This document shows, piece by piece, positions 28,772 through 35,706 of a stretch of 62,008 nucleotides of DNA. The stretch is from a virus: positions 1 to 62,008 of the IMG/VR virus record IMGVR_UViG_3300043419_000785, one strand, 5' to 3'. Under the pieces are notes generated by a model, which did not search any database, was not told the origin of the DNA, and worked only from the letters and a program-made list of their open reading frames with translations. The translations under genes were made by a program, and so were the position numbers. Within the stretch, counting starts at the first letter, position 1; each line of letters opens with the position of its first letter.

Positions 28772-29176
28772 TTACTTAGGTTTCGTTACCGGTTTCGCGC
28801 CGTCAGCCATCATCGCTTTAGTCACTGGTGCTTGGTAAGTAGACTTTGGTGCCTTTGCCCCAGTACTGGTTGTCTGACGTCCTGCCACTTTGCCACGATT
28901 GAATGCGTCGAACTTAGCGTTCTCTGCCATGTTCTTGTCGTATGCACCCTTAATAGCCATTGCAGAACCAACCAACGTTGCTCCAATACCTACGCCTTGT
29001 GAGCGACCACGGCTTTGAGTTCGAGCATGTGCTGCACGTCCTGGTGCCACAGCTTGTTGCGCTGCAGTCATTGGCCGACGTGACCCAGGTACAGATGTCC
29101 CACGTGCGGCATCCGAACGATTTATTCCGCGCTCACCACCGGGGTTTGCACTTTTAGGTGTAGTATCTCGTCGCAT
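28772..29176 (-). CDS. Arg/Ala/Gly-rich basic protein, 134 aa
   Basis: The N-terminal 60 residues are Arg/Pro/Ser/Gly-rich and probably disordered (GGERGINRSDAARGTSVPGS). A short Gly/Ala hydrophobic patch at about 62-78 (VGIGATLVGSAMAIKGAY) is followed by another basic Thr/Lys-rich tail. It may touch both DNA and membrane. It lies in the small basic gene cluster. Unrecognised. Confidence 0.5.
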   Translation of the reverse strand: MRRDTTPKSANPGGERGINRSDAARGTSVPGSRRPMTAAQQAVAPGRAAHARTQSRGRSQGVGIGATLVGSAMAIKGAYDKNMAENAKFDAFNRGKVAGRQTTSTGAKAPKSTYQAPVTKAMMADGAKPVTKPK

Positions 29177-29211
29177 TGTATGTTTTTCCTTTCACCCGTT
29201 AATGCCACGGG

Positions 29212-29388
29212 TTAGCACTTCTTTGATTTACCTTTGCCATACTCGGCAGCTTCGTGCTTCTTCATAGCACTAGGGGACAAGCCCTTCTTGCTATACTCTT
29301 TCTTTTCCATCTTTTGCATAGGCTTGCTCATGCCACTGTGTGCACCAGACTTAATGCCCATCATCTCCGACATAGATTGCTTTCTCAT
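29212..29388 (-). CDS. Small Lys/Met-rich protein, 58 aa
   Basis: I chose ATG 29388 (MRKQSMSEMMG) because it overlaps the upstream stop as TAATG, like its neighbours. A GTG twelve bases further upstream is the alternative. The protein is Lys-rich (KKEYSKKGLSPSAMKKHEAA) with a C-terminal cysteine (GKSKKC). Function unknown. Confidence 0.55.
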   Translation of the reverse strand: MRKQSMSEMMGIKSGAHSGMSKPMQKMEKKEYSKKGLSPSAMKKHEAAEYGKGKSKKC

Positions 29389-29636
29389 TAACAGTCCCAC
29401 GCTCTTAGTGATTTATTGATACGGCTATTTGGGTCACGTGCTGTTTTAGCAGACGTGTTAGCCTTCTTCATGCCTTCCATGCGTGCACAGAACGACTTGC
29501 GCCGTGCAGCATCTTTTGCTGTCTTTGGGTTTGGTGCTGGTGGCTTCAAGTTGGCACCAGTGGTCTTTTTGAAATGGGCACGTCCTGCCGCATTCAAACC
29601 ACCCGCAGGATTCTGGTATTTTTTGACGACTCCCAT
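29388..29636 (-). CDS. DUF6321-like small phage protein, 82 aa
   Basis: ATG 29636 (MGVVKKYQNPAGGLNAAGR) follows an AGGTC box and fits better than an upstream start. The sequence has the pattern GGLNAAGRAHFKKTTGANLK, then PKTAKDAARRKSFCARMEGM and DPNSRINKSLRAWDC. I associate this pattern with DUF6321, a small family frequent in environmental phages and of unknown function. It is the first gene of the minus-strand late block, beside a divergent promoter region. Confidence 0.65.
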   Translation of the reverse strand: MGVVKKYQNPAGGLNAAGRAHFKKTTGANLKPPAPNPKTAKDAARRKSFCARMEGMKKANTSAKTARDPNSRINKSLRAWDC

Positions 29637-29637
29637 T

Positions 29638-29665
29638 TTGACCTCGTAAGTAGGTATGCTATAAT
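29638..29665 (+). promoter_or_regulatory. Sigma-70-like promoter for the LuxR-type gene
   Basis: TTGACC (29638-29643), a 16-base spacer and TATAAT (29660-29665) preceded by TGC give a close match to an extended -10 promoter. It lies 44 bases upstream of the plus-strand regulator and overlaps the leader of the divergent late genes. Confidence 0.7.
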
Positions 29666-29708
29666 CTCCGATTAAACACATCTGGATTGTACATTACAGG
29701 AGCATTAT

Positions 29709-30008
29709 ATGGAAGAATCCCGTGAAGGCATGTACTTTGACGGCTTCACATGGCGTTCACATGATGAAACCCCTGCTGAGCGTGAGACACGTACGGACGT
29801 AGTCTACGACTTATCAGATCGAGAACGTGAAGTTCTAGGCATGATGCCTAGCAAGATGACTGCTAAGCAAATGGCTGCTTCCTTGGGGATTAGCCATAGG
29901 ACTGTTCAGTTCCACATGGACTCACTGTATTGGAAACTTGGATGCAGTGGTCGTGACGCTCGAACGCAAGCGTGTAACAAGGGGCGTAAATTAGGATATA
30001 TTAAATAG
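29709..30008 (+). CDS. LuxR/GerE-type DNA-binding regulator, 99 aa
   Basis: Residues 33-95 are a GerE-type helix-turn-helix: LSDREREVLGMMPSKMTAKQ, then MAASLGISHRTVQFHMDSLY with KLG after it. This is the classic LuxR output domain. There is no receiver or ligand domain, so activity may depend on amount or on a partner. It has its own promoter and terminator and points against all neighbouring genes. It sits exactly at the border of the late operon, so control of late or right-arm promoters is a reasonable inference. Confidence 0.8.
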   Translation: MEESREGMYFDGFTWRSHDETPAERETRTDVVYDLSDREREVLGMMPSKMTAKQMAASLGISHRTVQFHMDSLYWKLGCSGRDARTQACNKGRKLGYIK

Positions 30009-30030
30009 GTACGACTTAAACGGAAAGACT

Positions 30031-30065
30031 AAGGACTCCTGTTTATGCAGCAGGAGTCCTTTTTG
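30031..30065. terminator. Strong bidirectional terminator
   Basis: AAGGACTCCTG pairs perfectly with CAGGAGTCCTT across a 9-base loop and is followed by a T-run. It closes the LuxR-type gene on the plus strand and the SSB operon on the minus strand. Confidence 0.85.
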
Positions 30066-30067
30066 TT

Positions 30068-30460
30068 TTACGCAAACGGGTCTTCGATGTCGTCTGTTTG
30101 GATTGATGCCTGTGACGCACCACTTGGTTGTTGCGAAGCATCGCCCGAGCGTTCCTTGTACTCAAGAGGTGTCAGTTTATCCACCAAGATTTCAACTACC
30201 TTACGGTTTGTTCCATCCTTGGCTTGGTACTGCCGCATCTTCAGACTGCCAACGATGCCAACGAGCTGTCCCTTTTGAAGGTAGGTACATGCAAAGTCAG
30301 CATTCTTGCCGAAACATACAGCGTCAAAGAAGTCGGTTTCCTTCTCCCTCCCTTTTCGGTCTACAGCAATATTGAGTTTTGCTACGGCGGTAGCACCTGT
30401 TGTTTGTTTGTGTTCAGGAGCCGCACATAGTCTTCCGGTGAGTGTGACACAGTTAATCAT
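30068..30460 (-). CDS. ssb: Single-stranded DNA-binding protein, 130 aa
   Basis: The N-terminal 100 residues are an OB fold: MINCVTLTGRLCAAPEHKQT, AVAKLNIAVDR and FFDAVCFGKNADFACTYLQK match bacterial/phage SSB. A Gln/Ser-rich linker leads to an acidic tip, DDIEDPFA, which resembles the DDDIPF tail that recruits replication partners. It overlaps the upstream HTH gene by 8 bases. It would coat single strands for the DnaB replisome and recombination proteins. Confidence 0.9.
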   Translation of the reverse strand: MINCVTLTGRLCAAPEHKQTTGATAVAKLNIAVDRKGREKETDFFDAVCFGKNADFACTYLQKGQLVGIVGSLKMRQYQAKDGTNRKVVEILVDKLTPLEYKERSGDASQQPSGASQASIQTDDIEDPFA

Positions 30461-30761
30461 TTATCAGTTGGTCTTCTTTTGCCAGTGAATCAAGATGCGT
30501 TACGACGTATCGACAGACTGTATCTGTCTGCGTTCGACGCAACTCCAATGCAACGAATAGCCCTTGCATATAGTTCGGTTCCATTCCGAGCACTTCCGCA
30601 ATCTTCGGAACCATTGTCGCAATCGGCATACGCTTTCCGCTGAGCCATAGAGAAGCTGTTGATTCGTCAACTCCTACTTGCTCTGCAAACATACGTTGCG
30701 TCAAATTAGCCTTGTCGCACAAGTGGTGAAGCCTTGTGCGTTTTACGTGTGGTCTTGCCAT
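30453..30761 (-). CDS. XRE/Cro-like HTH regulator, 102 aa
   Basis: Residues 10-60 form a Cro/CI-type helix-turn-helix (LCDKANLTQRMFAEQVGVDE, then STASLWLSGKRMP). The C-terminal 40 residues are helical with no known ligand domain. It starts after GAAAGGTACAAC. A perfect 12-bp inverted repeat lies 17 bases upstream of its ATG and may be its own operator. It is cotranscribed with SSB. Confidence 0.75.
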   Translation of the reverse strand: MARPHVKRTRLHHLCDKANLTQRMFAEQVGVDESTASLWLSGKRMPIATMVPKIAEVLGMEPNYMQGLFVALELRRTQTDTVCRYVVTHLDSLAKEDQLIND

Positions 30762-30777
30762 GTTGTACCTTTCAGGT

Positions 30778-30807
30778 AAGTATCTTGTGCGTTAACACAA
30801 GATACTT
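30778..30807. promoter_or_regulatory. Perfect inverted repeat upstream of the XRE gene
   Basis: AAGTATCTTGTG and CACAAGATACTT are exact inverted repeats around CGTTAA. There is no clear T-run, so an operator is more likely than a terminator, although it could also end the endolysin message. Confidence 0.6.
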
Positions 30808-30816
30808 TACCACGAC

Positions 30817-31362
30817 CTAAAAGTTTATTGTGATGAATCCGCCGAACTGCCCGAGTTCAGACCAGTCACGTACTTTCGGGTAGAGACCATCACCATCACG
30901 GTCAACGTAATCATCGTCGTCTTGTTCAGGGGATGTGTTGCCTTCGATGGTAAGCACACCTGAACCGTCTGCACGCACTTTATCAATCATGCCCATGTGT
31001 GCATGCCTACCAAGTGCCTTGAAGTAAAAGCATACAATGTCACCTTCACGCAACCTACCAGGATTTGCTTTGGCATCTGCTACTGATATCCAATGACCAG
31101 TACGCTTTGCCCATCGAACCCAGTCAGGCGTGTAGCCAGTGCGAGGCATAGTTGCGTCGTATGTCGTCCCAAAGTCCGTAGCGGCTTGCTTTAGGCGGAA
31201 CCTTACGTGGGCAACACACCAGGGCGAGCCTGGTGGCAGTGATGGAATACAACTGGCCAGGTAGGCTTCGACTTCCTTGCCACGATTCTCTCCACCTTTT
31301 TCAATCACACCCAAGTTCAGCCGAGCGTTGGCAATAGCCTTAACTGCAATTGGTCGGTCCAT
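30817..31362 (-). CDS. CHAP-type endolysin, 181 aa
   Basis: The catalytic Cys49 lies in PWCVAHVRF, and the histidine pair is in RHAHMGMI (His120/122). The IEGNT segment follows, as in CHAP amidase/peptidase domains, which cut peptidoglycan peptides. There is no signal peptide, so it needs the holin at 16.2 kb. No separate cell-wall-binding domain is present. A GGAGGA site precedes ATG 31362, inside the end of the DUF3310 gene (23-base overlap). Confidence 0.75.
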   Translation of the reverse strand: MDRPIAVKAIANARLNLGVIEKGGENRGKEVEAYLASCIPSLPPGSPWCVAHVRFRLKQAATDFGTTYDATMPRTGYTPDWVRWAKRTGHWISVADAKANPGRLREGDIVCFYFKALGRHAHMGMIDKVRADGSGVLTIEGNTSPEQDDDDYVDRDGDGLYPKVRDWSELGQFGGFITINF

Positions 31363-31666
31363 GCTTCATCCTCCTCCAATGTTTTGCTGTTTCATTCGAC
31401 GTAGCGTTTGGGCACTCGCCTGTATACGCAAGTACTAACTCTGTTACGAACGCAGTAAACTTCTTGTCTCGTGTAACGCAATACGTTAGATACCAGATTG
31501 CTTTACACAGGTCTTTCGCATATGTTGTGCCGGCTTTCTTCCCACGACGTTGCAAGTACTTGAGTGCACTAAATTCATATCGTGTAAGTTCCCAGTCATC
31601 CGAAACTGCGACTGCATCTAATGTGTTTTGTCCATAGTGTTCACTTAGCCCATGAACGACTGGCAT
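31340..31666 (-). CDS. DUF3310-family protein, 108 aa
   Basis: I placed the start at ATG 31666, three bases after the dUTPase stop. An upstream alternative would overlap dUTPase by over 100 bases. The protein has HYGQNTLDAV, then YEFSALKYLQRRGKKAGTTY and DLCKAIWYL. This H-Y then ALKY...GKK...DL-KA-WYL order is the signature of DUF3310, a small phage family sometimes annotated as nucleotide-related. Next to dUTPase, a nucleotide-metabolism role is plausible but unproven. Confidence 0.75.
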   Translation of the reverse strand: MPVVHGLSEHYGQNTLDAVAVSDDWELTRYEFSALKYLQRRGKKAGTTYAKDLCKAIWYLTYCVTRDKKFTAFVTELVLAYTGECPNATSNETAKHWRRMKHGPTNCS

Positions 31667-31667
31667 C

Positions 31668-32126
31668 TTATCTACCTGTTGATCCAAATCCTTTATCTCC
31701 TCGATTTGTCTCTCCGTCAAACAAGTCTCCTGTGTTGAGTTGGACAAGTTCTGCTTTGACAACGGGACTGAGCGATATCTGAGCAATTCGTGACCCCCTG
31801 CAAATGTGTTCTACGTTCTTCCCAAGATTCATCAAAATGACTTTAATTTCCCCTTGGTAGTCTTCATCGATAGTGCCTGGTGAGTTCAGCACAAATATTC
31901 CATACGATGCCGCTAAGCCACTGCGTGAACGTACCTGAAGTTCATATCCTTCTGGGATATTAATCTTCAATGCCGTTGGAATGACAGCATATTCGCCGGG
32001 CTGAATGGCTACTGGCTTCTTCACAGCTGCGGAAATGTCAAAGCACGCCGCGTTATTCTTATACTCAGGTAGAGTTATCATGTATGGCTCTATTCCATGA
32101 GGCATTACTTCGTAAACTAACTTCAT
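31668..32126 (-). CDS. dut: dUTPase
   Basis: The trimeric dUTPase motifs are present in order: NAACFDISAA near the start, RSRSGLAASYGI, GTIDEDYQGEIKV, and the C-terminal GDKGFGSTGR P-loop-like motif that closes over the active site. It hydrolyses dUTP to dUMP, keeping uracil out of phage DNA. The 152-aa length is typical. It overlaps the methyltransferase stop by 4 bases. Confidence 0.92.
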   Translation of the reverse strand: MKLVYEVMPHGIEPYMITLPEYKNNAACFDISAAVKKPVAIQPGEYAVIPTALKINIPEGYELQVRSRSGLAASYGIFVLNSPGTIDEDYQGEIKVILMNLGKNVEHICRGSRIAQISLSPVVKAELVQLNTGDLFDGETNRGDKGFGSTGR

Positions 32127-33577
32127 AAACTCTCTTTCTGTAACCTTTCACCAATCCACTTCATAACAGGCACTGCCATTGAGTTGCCTATTGCCTTGTA
32201 TCTGCCTGAATCTGACTCCTTTCCCGGCGCCTTCGCCCATTCATCCGGCATTCCTTGTAAACGTTCACATTCGGTCGGCGTTAGACGCCTGACGACCATG
32301 TTCACGGATAGATATTGATCTTGGCTTGCCAATATTGTGAATGCTTTCCCCTCTTGCCCAAGGTAACCTTTGCCACCGCCAGCACATCCACTGCGAATCT
32401 TAAACGTTGTAGGTTCTACCTTTAGTACAGCCGGCTGATTGTCGCCCATATCTGCACGTAACGTAGAACATACCGTGTCTAGCCCAGCAGGACCAGCGTT
32501 TCTGGCTATAGAACCCGGTTCAAATGCGTAGACTTCTGGTTGTACAACACCGTGCACGCCCGTAGCGTTCAACGTGTACATTGGCCCACCCACAGTAAAG
32601 CCATTACCGTTGCCACCATTGAGTGGCTGACGCCCTATCGTGTTCTCCGCTAAGGCTATTGGTTGTACTGCAAGGTTTGTGCTACGGATGTCACCAAGAT
32701 CAAACGTGTTTAAGGTGTTCGCAACTTCATCTTCGACCCACGTCTCATGGTCTTCAGTCGATTGAGCACGCCTCGACTTGCGATATGCATGCTGTACAAG
32801 TGGAGTATTGCCTCCACCTGTACCCCATCGAGCTGCAACTGTAGGTGATTCATCAAGAGGACCTGTAACTCGGCTATCATTAGGATGGTTTTCATAGAGC
32901 ACCGTGACTAAGTTGTATGCTTCGTCTCCGGCTGGTCCTCCTGCTCCTTTTGCCCACTTGCTGCTAACAGTGCCTGTCGTAGTAGCGGTGGGAGTGACTT
33001 TCCTCGTTTTTCGGCTCTCCGAAGGATGCCTTTGCACGCAGTCGGACTCAAAAAGTATTTTTCCGGCACGTCTTGGATCTCCTGAAGAATGTCCGATAAG
33101 GAAGATTCTTTGGCGTCTTTGGGGCACGCCGAAGTACTGAGCGTCCAAGACCCGGTAGGACCACCCATACCCGAGTTCTGAAAACGCCCCGAGGATGGAG
33201 CCAAAAGCCCTTCCTCTGTCAATTGACAAGACACCGGGTACATTTTCCCAGACAACCCATTCGGGTCTAAGGAAATCAACCATACCAGCAAAGACCAAGG
33301 AGAGATTTCCCCGAGGGTCTTCCATTCCTTTTCGCATTCCCGCAACGGAGAATGCTTGACATGGTGTTCCTCCAACGAGAACGTCAACTGCTCCTCTTTC
33401 AATTCCCCACTCCTTGTATTTAGTCATGTCTCCGAAGTTCTTGACATCTGGAAACTTGCCCGCAAGTACTCGACATGGGTATGGTTCAATCTCGGAAAAG
33501 CCAACTGGAGTCCAACCTAACTCATGCCAGCCTAAACTAGCTGCTTCCACACCTGAACACACACTCAAATATCTCAC
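32123..33577 (-). CDS. DNA cytosine-C5 methyltransferase, 484 aa
   Basis: Motif I is SVCSGVEAASLGWHE. Motif IV has the catalytic GGTPCQAFSVAG (Cys73), motif VI is ENVPGV (111-116) and motif VIII is QRRQRIFLIG (153-162). Motifs IX and X occur near the end (RRLTPTECERLQGMPDEW and GNSMAVPVMKW). Residues 180-420 form a large target-recognition region. No restriction gene is adjacent, so it is an orphan enzyme probably protecting phage DNA or tuning expression. The target site cannot be read from the sequence. Confidence 0.92.
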   Translation of the reverse strand: MRYLSVCSGVEAASLGWHELGWTPVGFSEIEPYPCRVLAGKFPDVKNFGDMTKYKEWGIERGAVDVLVGGTPCQAFSVAGMRKGMEDPRGNLSLVFAGMVDFLRPEWVVWENVPGVLSIDRGRAFGSILGAFSELGYGWSYRVLDAQYFGVPQRRQRIFLIGHSSGDPRRAGKILFESDCVQRHPSESRKTRKVTPTATTTGTVSSKWAKGAGGPAGDEAYNLVTVLYENHPNDSRVTGPLDESPTVAARWGTGGGNTPLVQHAYRKSRRAQSTEDHETWVEDEVANTLNTFDLGDIRSTNLAVQPIALAENTIGRQPLNGGNGNGFTVGGPMYTLNATGVHGVVQPEVYAFEPGSIARNAGPAGLDTVCSTLRADMGDNQPAVLKVEPTTFKIRSGCAGGGKGYLGQEGKAFTILASQDQYLSVNMVVRRLTPTECERLQGMPDEWAKAPGKESDSGRYKAIGNSMAVPVMKWIGERLQKESL

Positions 33578-33903
33578 TTAGTTCCGCCTTCGTATGGCTT
33601 ACCGTGCCCTTCCTTGATGAGCATGTCGCTCAACAGGACGCCGTCAACCATAACCTCAGCCAGTATACGCCCATATTTATCCTGACGCTCAAATACTTTA
33701 ATGCTAAGGCTTTTAGACTTTTGCATATTCTGGTCAGTGAATGCTTTGGCAAGAAGTCCTTCAGGAGTATTCTTTTCTGGTGAATTGACGTGCATGACGC
33801 GCACGTGTTTATCAATTAAGTAGATGCCAAATCCCAAGTCAACGTTTGCAACGAATGTGTCACCATCGACAACTCGCAGGTATTTAATCTTATACTCGTA
33901 CAT
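33574..33903 (-). CDS. Staphylococcal-nuclease-like (SNase) protein, 109 aa
   Basis: The sequence KYLRVVDGDTFVANVDLGFG, then DKHVRVMHVNSPE and GLLAKAFTDQ, follows the thermonuclease OB-fold pattern with its D-G-D-T, R-V and E-A/K-F elements. It is short for the family and I see no signal peptide, so it likely acts inside the cell. It overlaps the methyltransferase by 4 bases. Confidence 0.75.
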   Translation of the reverse strand: MYEYKIKYLRVVDGDTFVANVDLGFGIYLIDKHVRVMHVNSPEKNTPEGLLAKAFTDQNMQKSKSLSIKVFERQDKYGRILAEVMVDGVLLSDMLIKEGHGKPYEGGTK

Positions 33904-34148
33904 TAATCTTCATCCTCTAGTTCGTCAGCACTGAGAGATATACGCTCGTAGGCAAACTGCACCAGCCCGTAGGCAACAATGTCATCGCAGTTTCTTGCAA
34001 AGGATACACGAGTGCCTTGTGTAAACATACTCGACTCACGCATCAGGAGTACAACGTCAATCCCAGCAGCCCTAGCTTCCTTGATAAGATCGGCAAACAC
34101 ATCTGAAACTTGGTCATAGGAACGTGGGATTTCTTCTCCGTCAATCAT
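33903..34148 (-). CDS. Unrecognised small protein, 81 aa
   Basis: ATG 34148 (MIDGEEIPRSYDQVSD) follows GAGGAGAGG and is preferred to an upstream start inside a terminator stem. It is helical and acidic at the C-terminus (SADELEDED). I do not recognise the family. It is the first gene after a terminator and so may begin the nuclease-methyltransferase-dUTPase-endolysin operon. Confidence 0.6.
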   Translation of the reverse strand: MIDGEEIPRSYDQVSDVFADLIKEARAAGIDVVLLMRESSMFTQGTRVSFARNCDDIVAYGLVQFAYERISLSADELEDED

Positions 34149-34164
34149 AAACCTCTCCTCTATA

Positions 34165-34209
34165 AAAGAAAGAACCACCCTGACAGTGGCTGTATAAGGG
34201 TGGCTCTTT
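34165..34209 (-). terminator. Terminator of the leftward early operon
   Basis: In the minus direction, AAAGAGCCACCC pairs with GGGTGGTTCTTT (one G-U pair) and is followed by CTTTT. It would stop transcripts coming from the 35.7-34.7 kb genes. Confidence 0.7.
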
Positions 34210-34286
34210 CACTTGCGATGGTAGTTGTTGTTCTTCGCAATACTCACCTTGCGGTGGCGAAAACAGTATACAATGACGACAGAGCA

Positions 34287-34673
34287 ATGAGTACAGCAAT
34301 CAAAAAAGATCCGGCAAAGTGGAAGGGTATTGTTGCAAGTGTCAAGGCTGGCACTAAGGGTGGTGACCCTGGTGAGTGGTCTGCACGCAAAGCGCAACTT
34401 GCCACACAAAAGTACAAAGCATCTGGCGGTACATACCAAGGTCCTAAAAAAGCAGACAACAGCCTGTCAAAATGGTCAGACCAAAAGTGGCGCACTAGTG
34501 ATAACACTCCATCCGAAGGCAAAAAACGGTACTTGCCAGATAAGGCATGGTCAGGTTTGTCTAGTGGCGAGAAAGCTGCAACTAACAAAGCAAAAGCCTC
34601 TGGTAATAAAGCCGGAAAACAATTCGTGGCTCAACCAAAGGCTATTGCACAGAAGACTGCAAAGTACCGCTAA
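34287..34673 (+). CDS. DUF5872-like protein, 128 aa
   Basis: The start at ATG 34287 (MSTAIKKDPAKWKGIVASVK) fits the family, although its ribosome site is weak. The pattern KAGTKGGDPGEWSARKAQLA, then KRYLPDKAWSGLSSGEKAA and KQFVAQPKAIAQKTAKYR, is that of DUF5872, a basic protein found in phages and giant viruses. Function is unknown. It lies on the plus strand inside a minus-strand block and its end overlaps a convergent gene by 4 bases, so it looks like an independent insertion. Confidence 0.75.
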   Translation: MSTAIKKDPAKWKGIVASVKAGTKGGDPGEWSARKAQLATQKYKASGGTYQGPKKADNSLSKWSDQKWRTSDNTPSEGKKRYLPDKAWSGLSSGEKAATNKAKASGNKAGKQFVAQPKAIAQKTAKYR

Positions 34674-34915
34674 GGTTTATTTTTGATAAGCACCGTGCGT
34701 AAAGCATCTTTGCGTTTTAGGTTGTCCATGGCGTAACTAACGGCGTAGATTAATTCAGTAAACTCTGGGTTGTTAATCCTGCCGACAACTTCCCTCTGCC
34801 CATCTCGATCATAGACTAACTCAATGTACGGTTCGTCTGGGTTATCTTTGAAATGCTTATGTATAGCGGTAACCGCTAGGTACATATCGTCTTCAGTTGA
34901 AATCTTAAAGGTCAT
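34670..34915 (-). CDS. Unrecognised small protein, 81 aa
   Basis: ATG 34915 (MTFKISTEDDMYLAVTAIHK) follows a perfect AAGGAGG site. The protein is alpha/beta-like with YIELVYDRDGQREVVGRIN in the middle. No motif is recognised. It is coupled to the Tad2-like gene (4-base overlap). Confidence 0.6.
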   Translation of the reverse strand: MTFKISTEDDMYLAVTAIHKHFKDNPDEPYIELVYDRDGQREVVGRINNPEFTELIYAVSYAMDNLKRKDALRTVLIKNKP

Positions 34916-35172
34916 TCCACTACCTCCTTTTTGTTGGAGACAACAATATGGTTTGCTTCGTCTTCCCACTCATCTACTTGCCAGTCATCAGCTGCTAGGT
35001 CAGATCCACGTAAAGGAGCAAGATGACACAAAACATGAAAGTCAAACTCTACTCTAGCTTCAGAAAACATATTCCAGTCATCTTCGTAGTATATAAAGTG
35101 ACCGTCTTGCCACCCTTTACGGTAGACAGGTAACCCACTCAGTAAGTCGTTCAGCACCTCAGCAAATGTCAT
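34912..35172 (-). CDS. DUF2829/Tad2-like protein, 86 aa
   Basis: ATG 35172 gives MTFAEVLNDLLSGLPVYRKG then W, and the C-terminus reads LRGSDLAADDWQVDEW. The combination of F-xx-A/V-L...G...V-R-GW at the start and D-L-A-A-DDW at the end is the DUF2829 pattern. Members of that family include Tad2, which sequesters the signal molecule of Thoeris anti-phage defence. The match is by motif only, and many DUF2829 proteins have not been tested. It lies in the leftward operon nearest the divergent promoter, as expected for an early anti-defence gene. Confidence 0.55.
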   Translation of the reverse strand: MTFAEVLNDLLSGLPVYRKGWQDGHFIYYEDDWNMFSEARVEFDFHVLCHLAPLRGSDLAADDWQVDEWEDEANHIVVSNKKEVVE

Positions 35173-35449
35173 TGGCTTGCGCTTCCTTTGCTTTGTACTT
35201 CTCAATGACAACACGGATAGCATTGTCACCCCAAGGCATAGTCATCGGAGGACTAGGCACACCCATATCGACTAACCACTGCGACATCTGCCGACGAGTC
35301 CTACCTTCCTTATACCAAAGCCAAATCACGTCCTGTATCTCCGCAGGTATATGATCTAGCAGGTACACCCGCTTTTTGGGCGGCTCACCTGTTGAATTTT
35401 TAGACCTGGCACGCACAGAGCCAATCGATCTCGCATTACTTAAACTCAT
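35159..35449 (-). CDS. Helix-turn-helix-like small protein, 96 aa
   Basis: ATG 35449 overlaps the upstream stop as ATGA. The centre reads IPAEIQDVIWLWYKEGRTRR, then QMSQWLVDMGV, a helix-turn-helix-like arrangement similar to resolvase/RNase-type DNA-binding ends. The N-terminus is Arg/Ser-rich. A DNA-binding role is inferred. The gene is the second in the leftward operon. Confidence 0.55.
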   Translation of the reverse strand: MSLSNARSIGSVRARSKNSTGEPPKKRVYLLDHIPAEIQDVIWLWYKEGRTRRQMSQWLVDMGVPSPPMTMPWGDNAIRVVIEKYKAKEAQANDIC

Positions 35450-35679
35450 CTCTCCCACCACTTCTTCTTAGGCACTGCACGCAGAGCGTGGTCACCCTGG
35501 AGTCCCAACAACTCGTCAATAGACTCATCAAGCAAATCACTTAGCCGGCACGTTACATGGTTGCCAACAAGACCATTCTCCGACTGCATACGACGACGAA
35601 ACACCTCAACACGATACTGCATAAGCAGCATGTCTGACACCAACTCGTCAAACTCTGACCGCAAATCACGCTTGTTCAT
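35446..35679 (-). CDS. Unrecognised small protein, first gene of the leftward operon, 77 aa
   Basis: ATG 35679 (MNKRDLRSEFDELVSDMLLM) follows CGGAGATTT. The protein is helical, amphipathic and partly acidic, with a basic end (PKKKWWER). The family is unknown. It is expressed from the divergent region and would be among the first genes made. Confidence 0.6.
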   Translation of the reverse strand: MNKRDLRSEFDELVSDMLLMQYRVEVFRRRMQSENGLVGNHVTCRLSDLLDESIDELLGLQGDHALRAVPKKKWWER

Positions 35680-35688
35680 ACAAATCTC

Positions 35689-35706
35689 CGCTAGTACTAT
35701 ACAATA
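35689..35706. promoter_or_regulatory. Leftward promoter with CGCTAGTA box
   Basis: On the minus strand a TATAGT -10-like hexamer lies over CGCTAGTACT (35689-35698, plus strand). That 10-mer also occurs in the conserved element at 38731. The box sits between the -10 and the ribosome site of the 35679 gene, where a repressor would bind. Confidence 0.45.
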
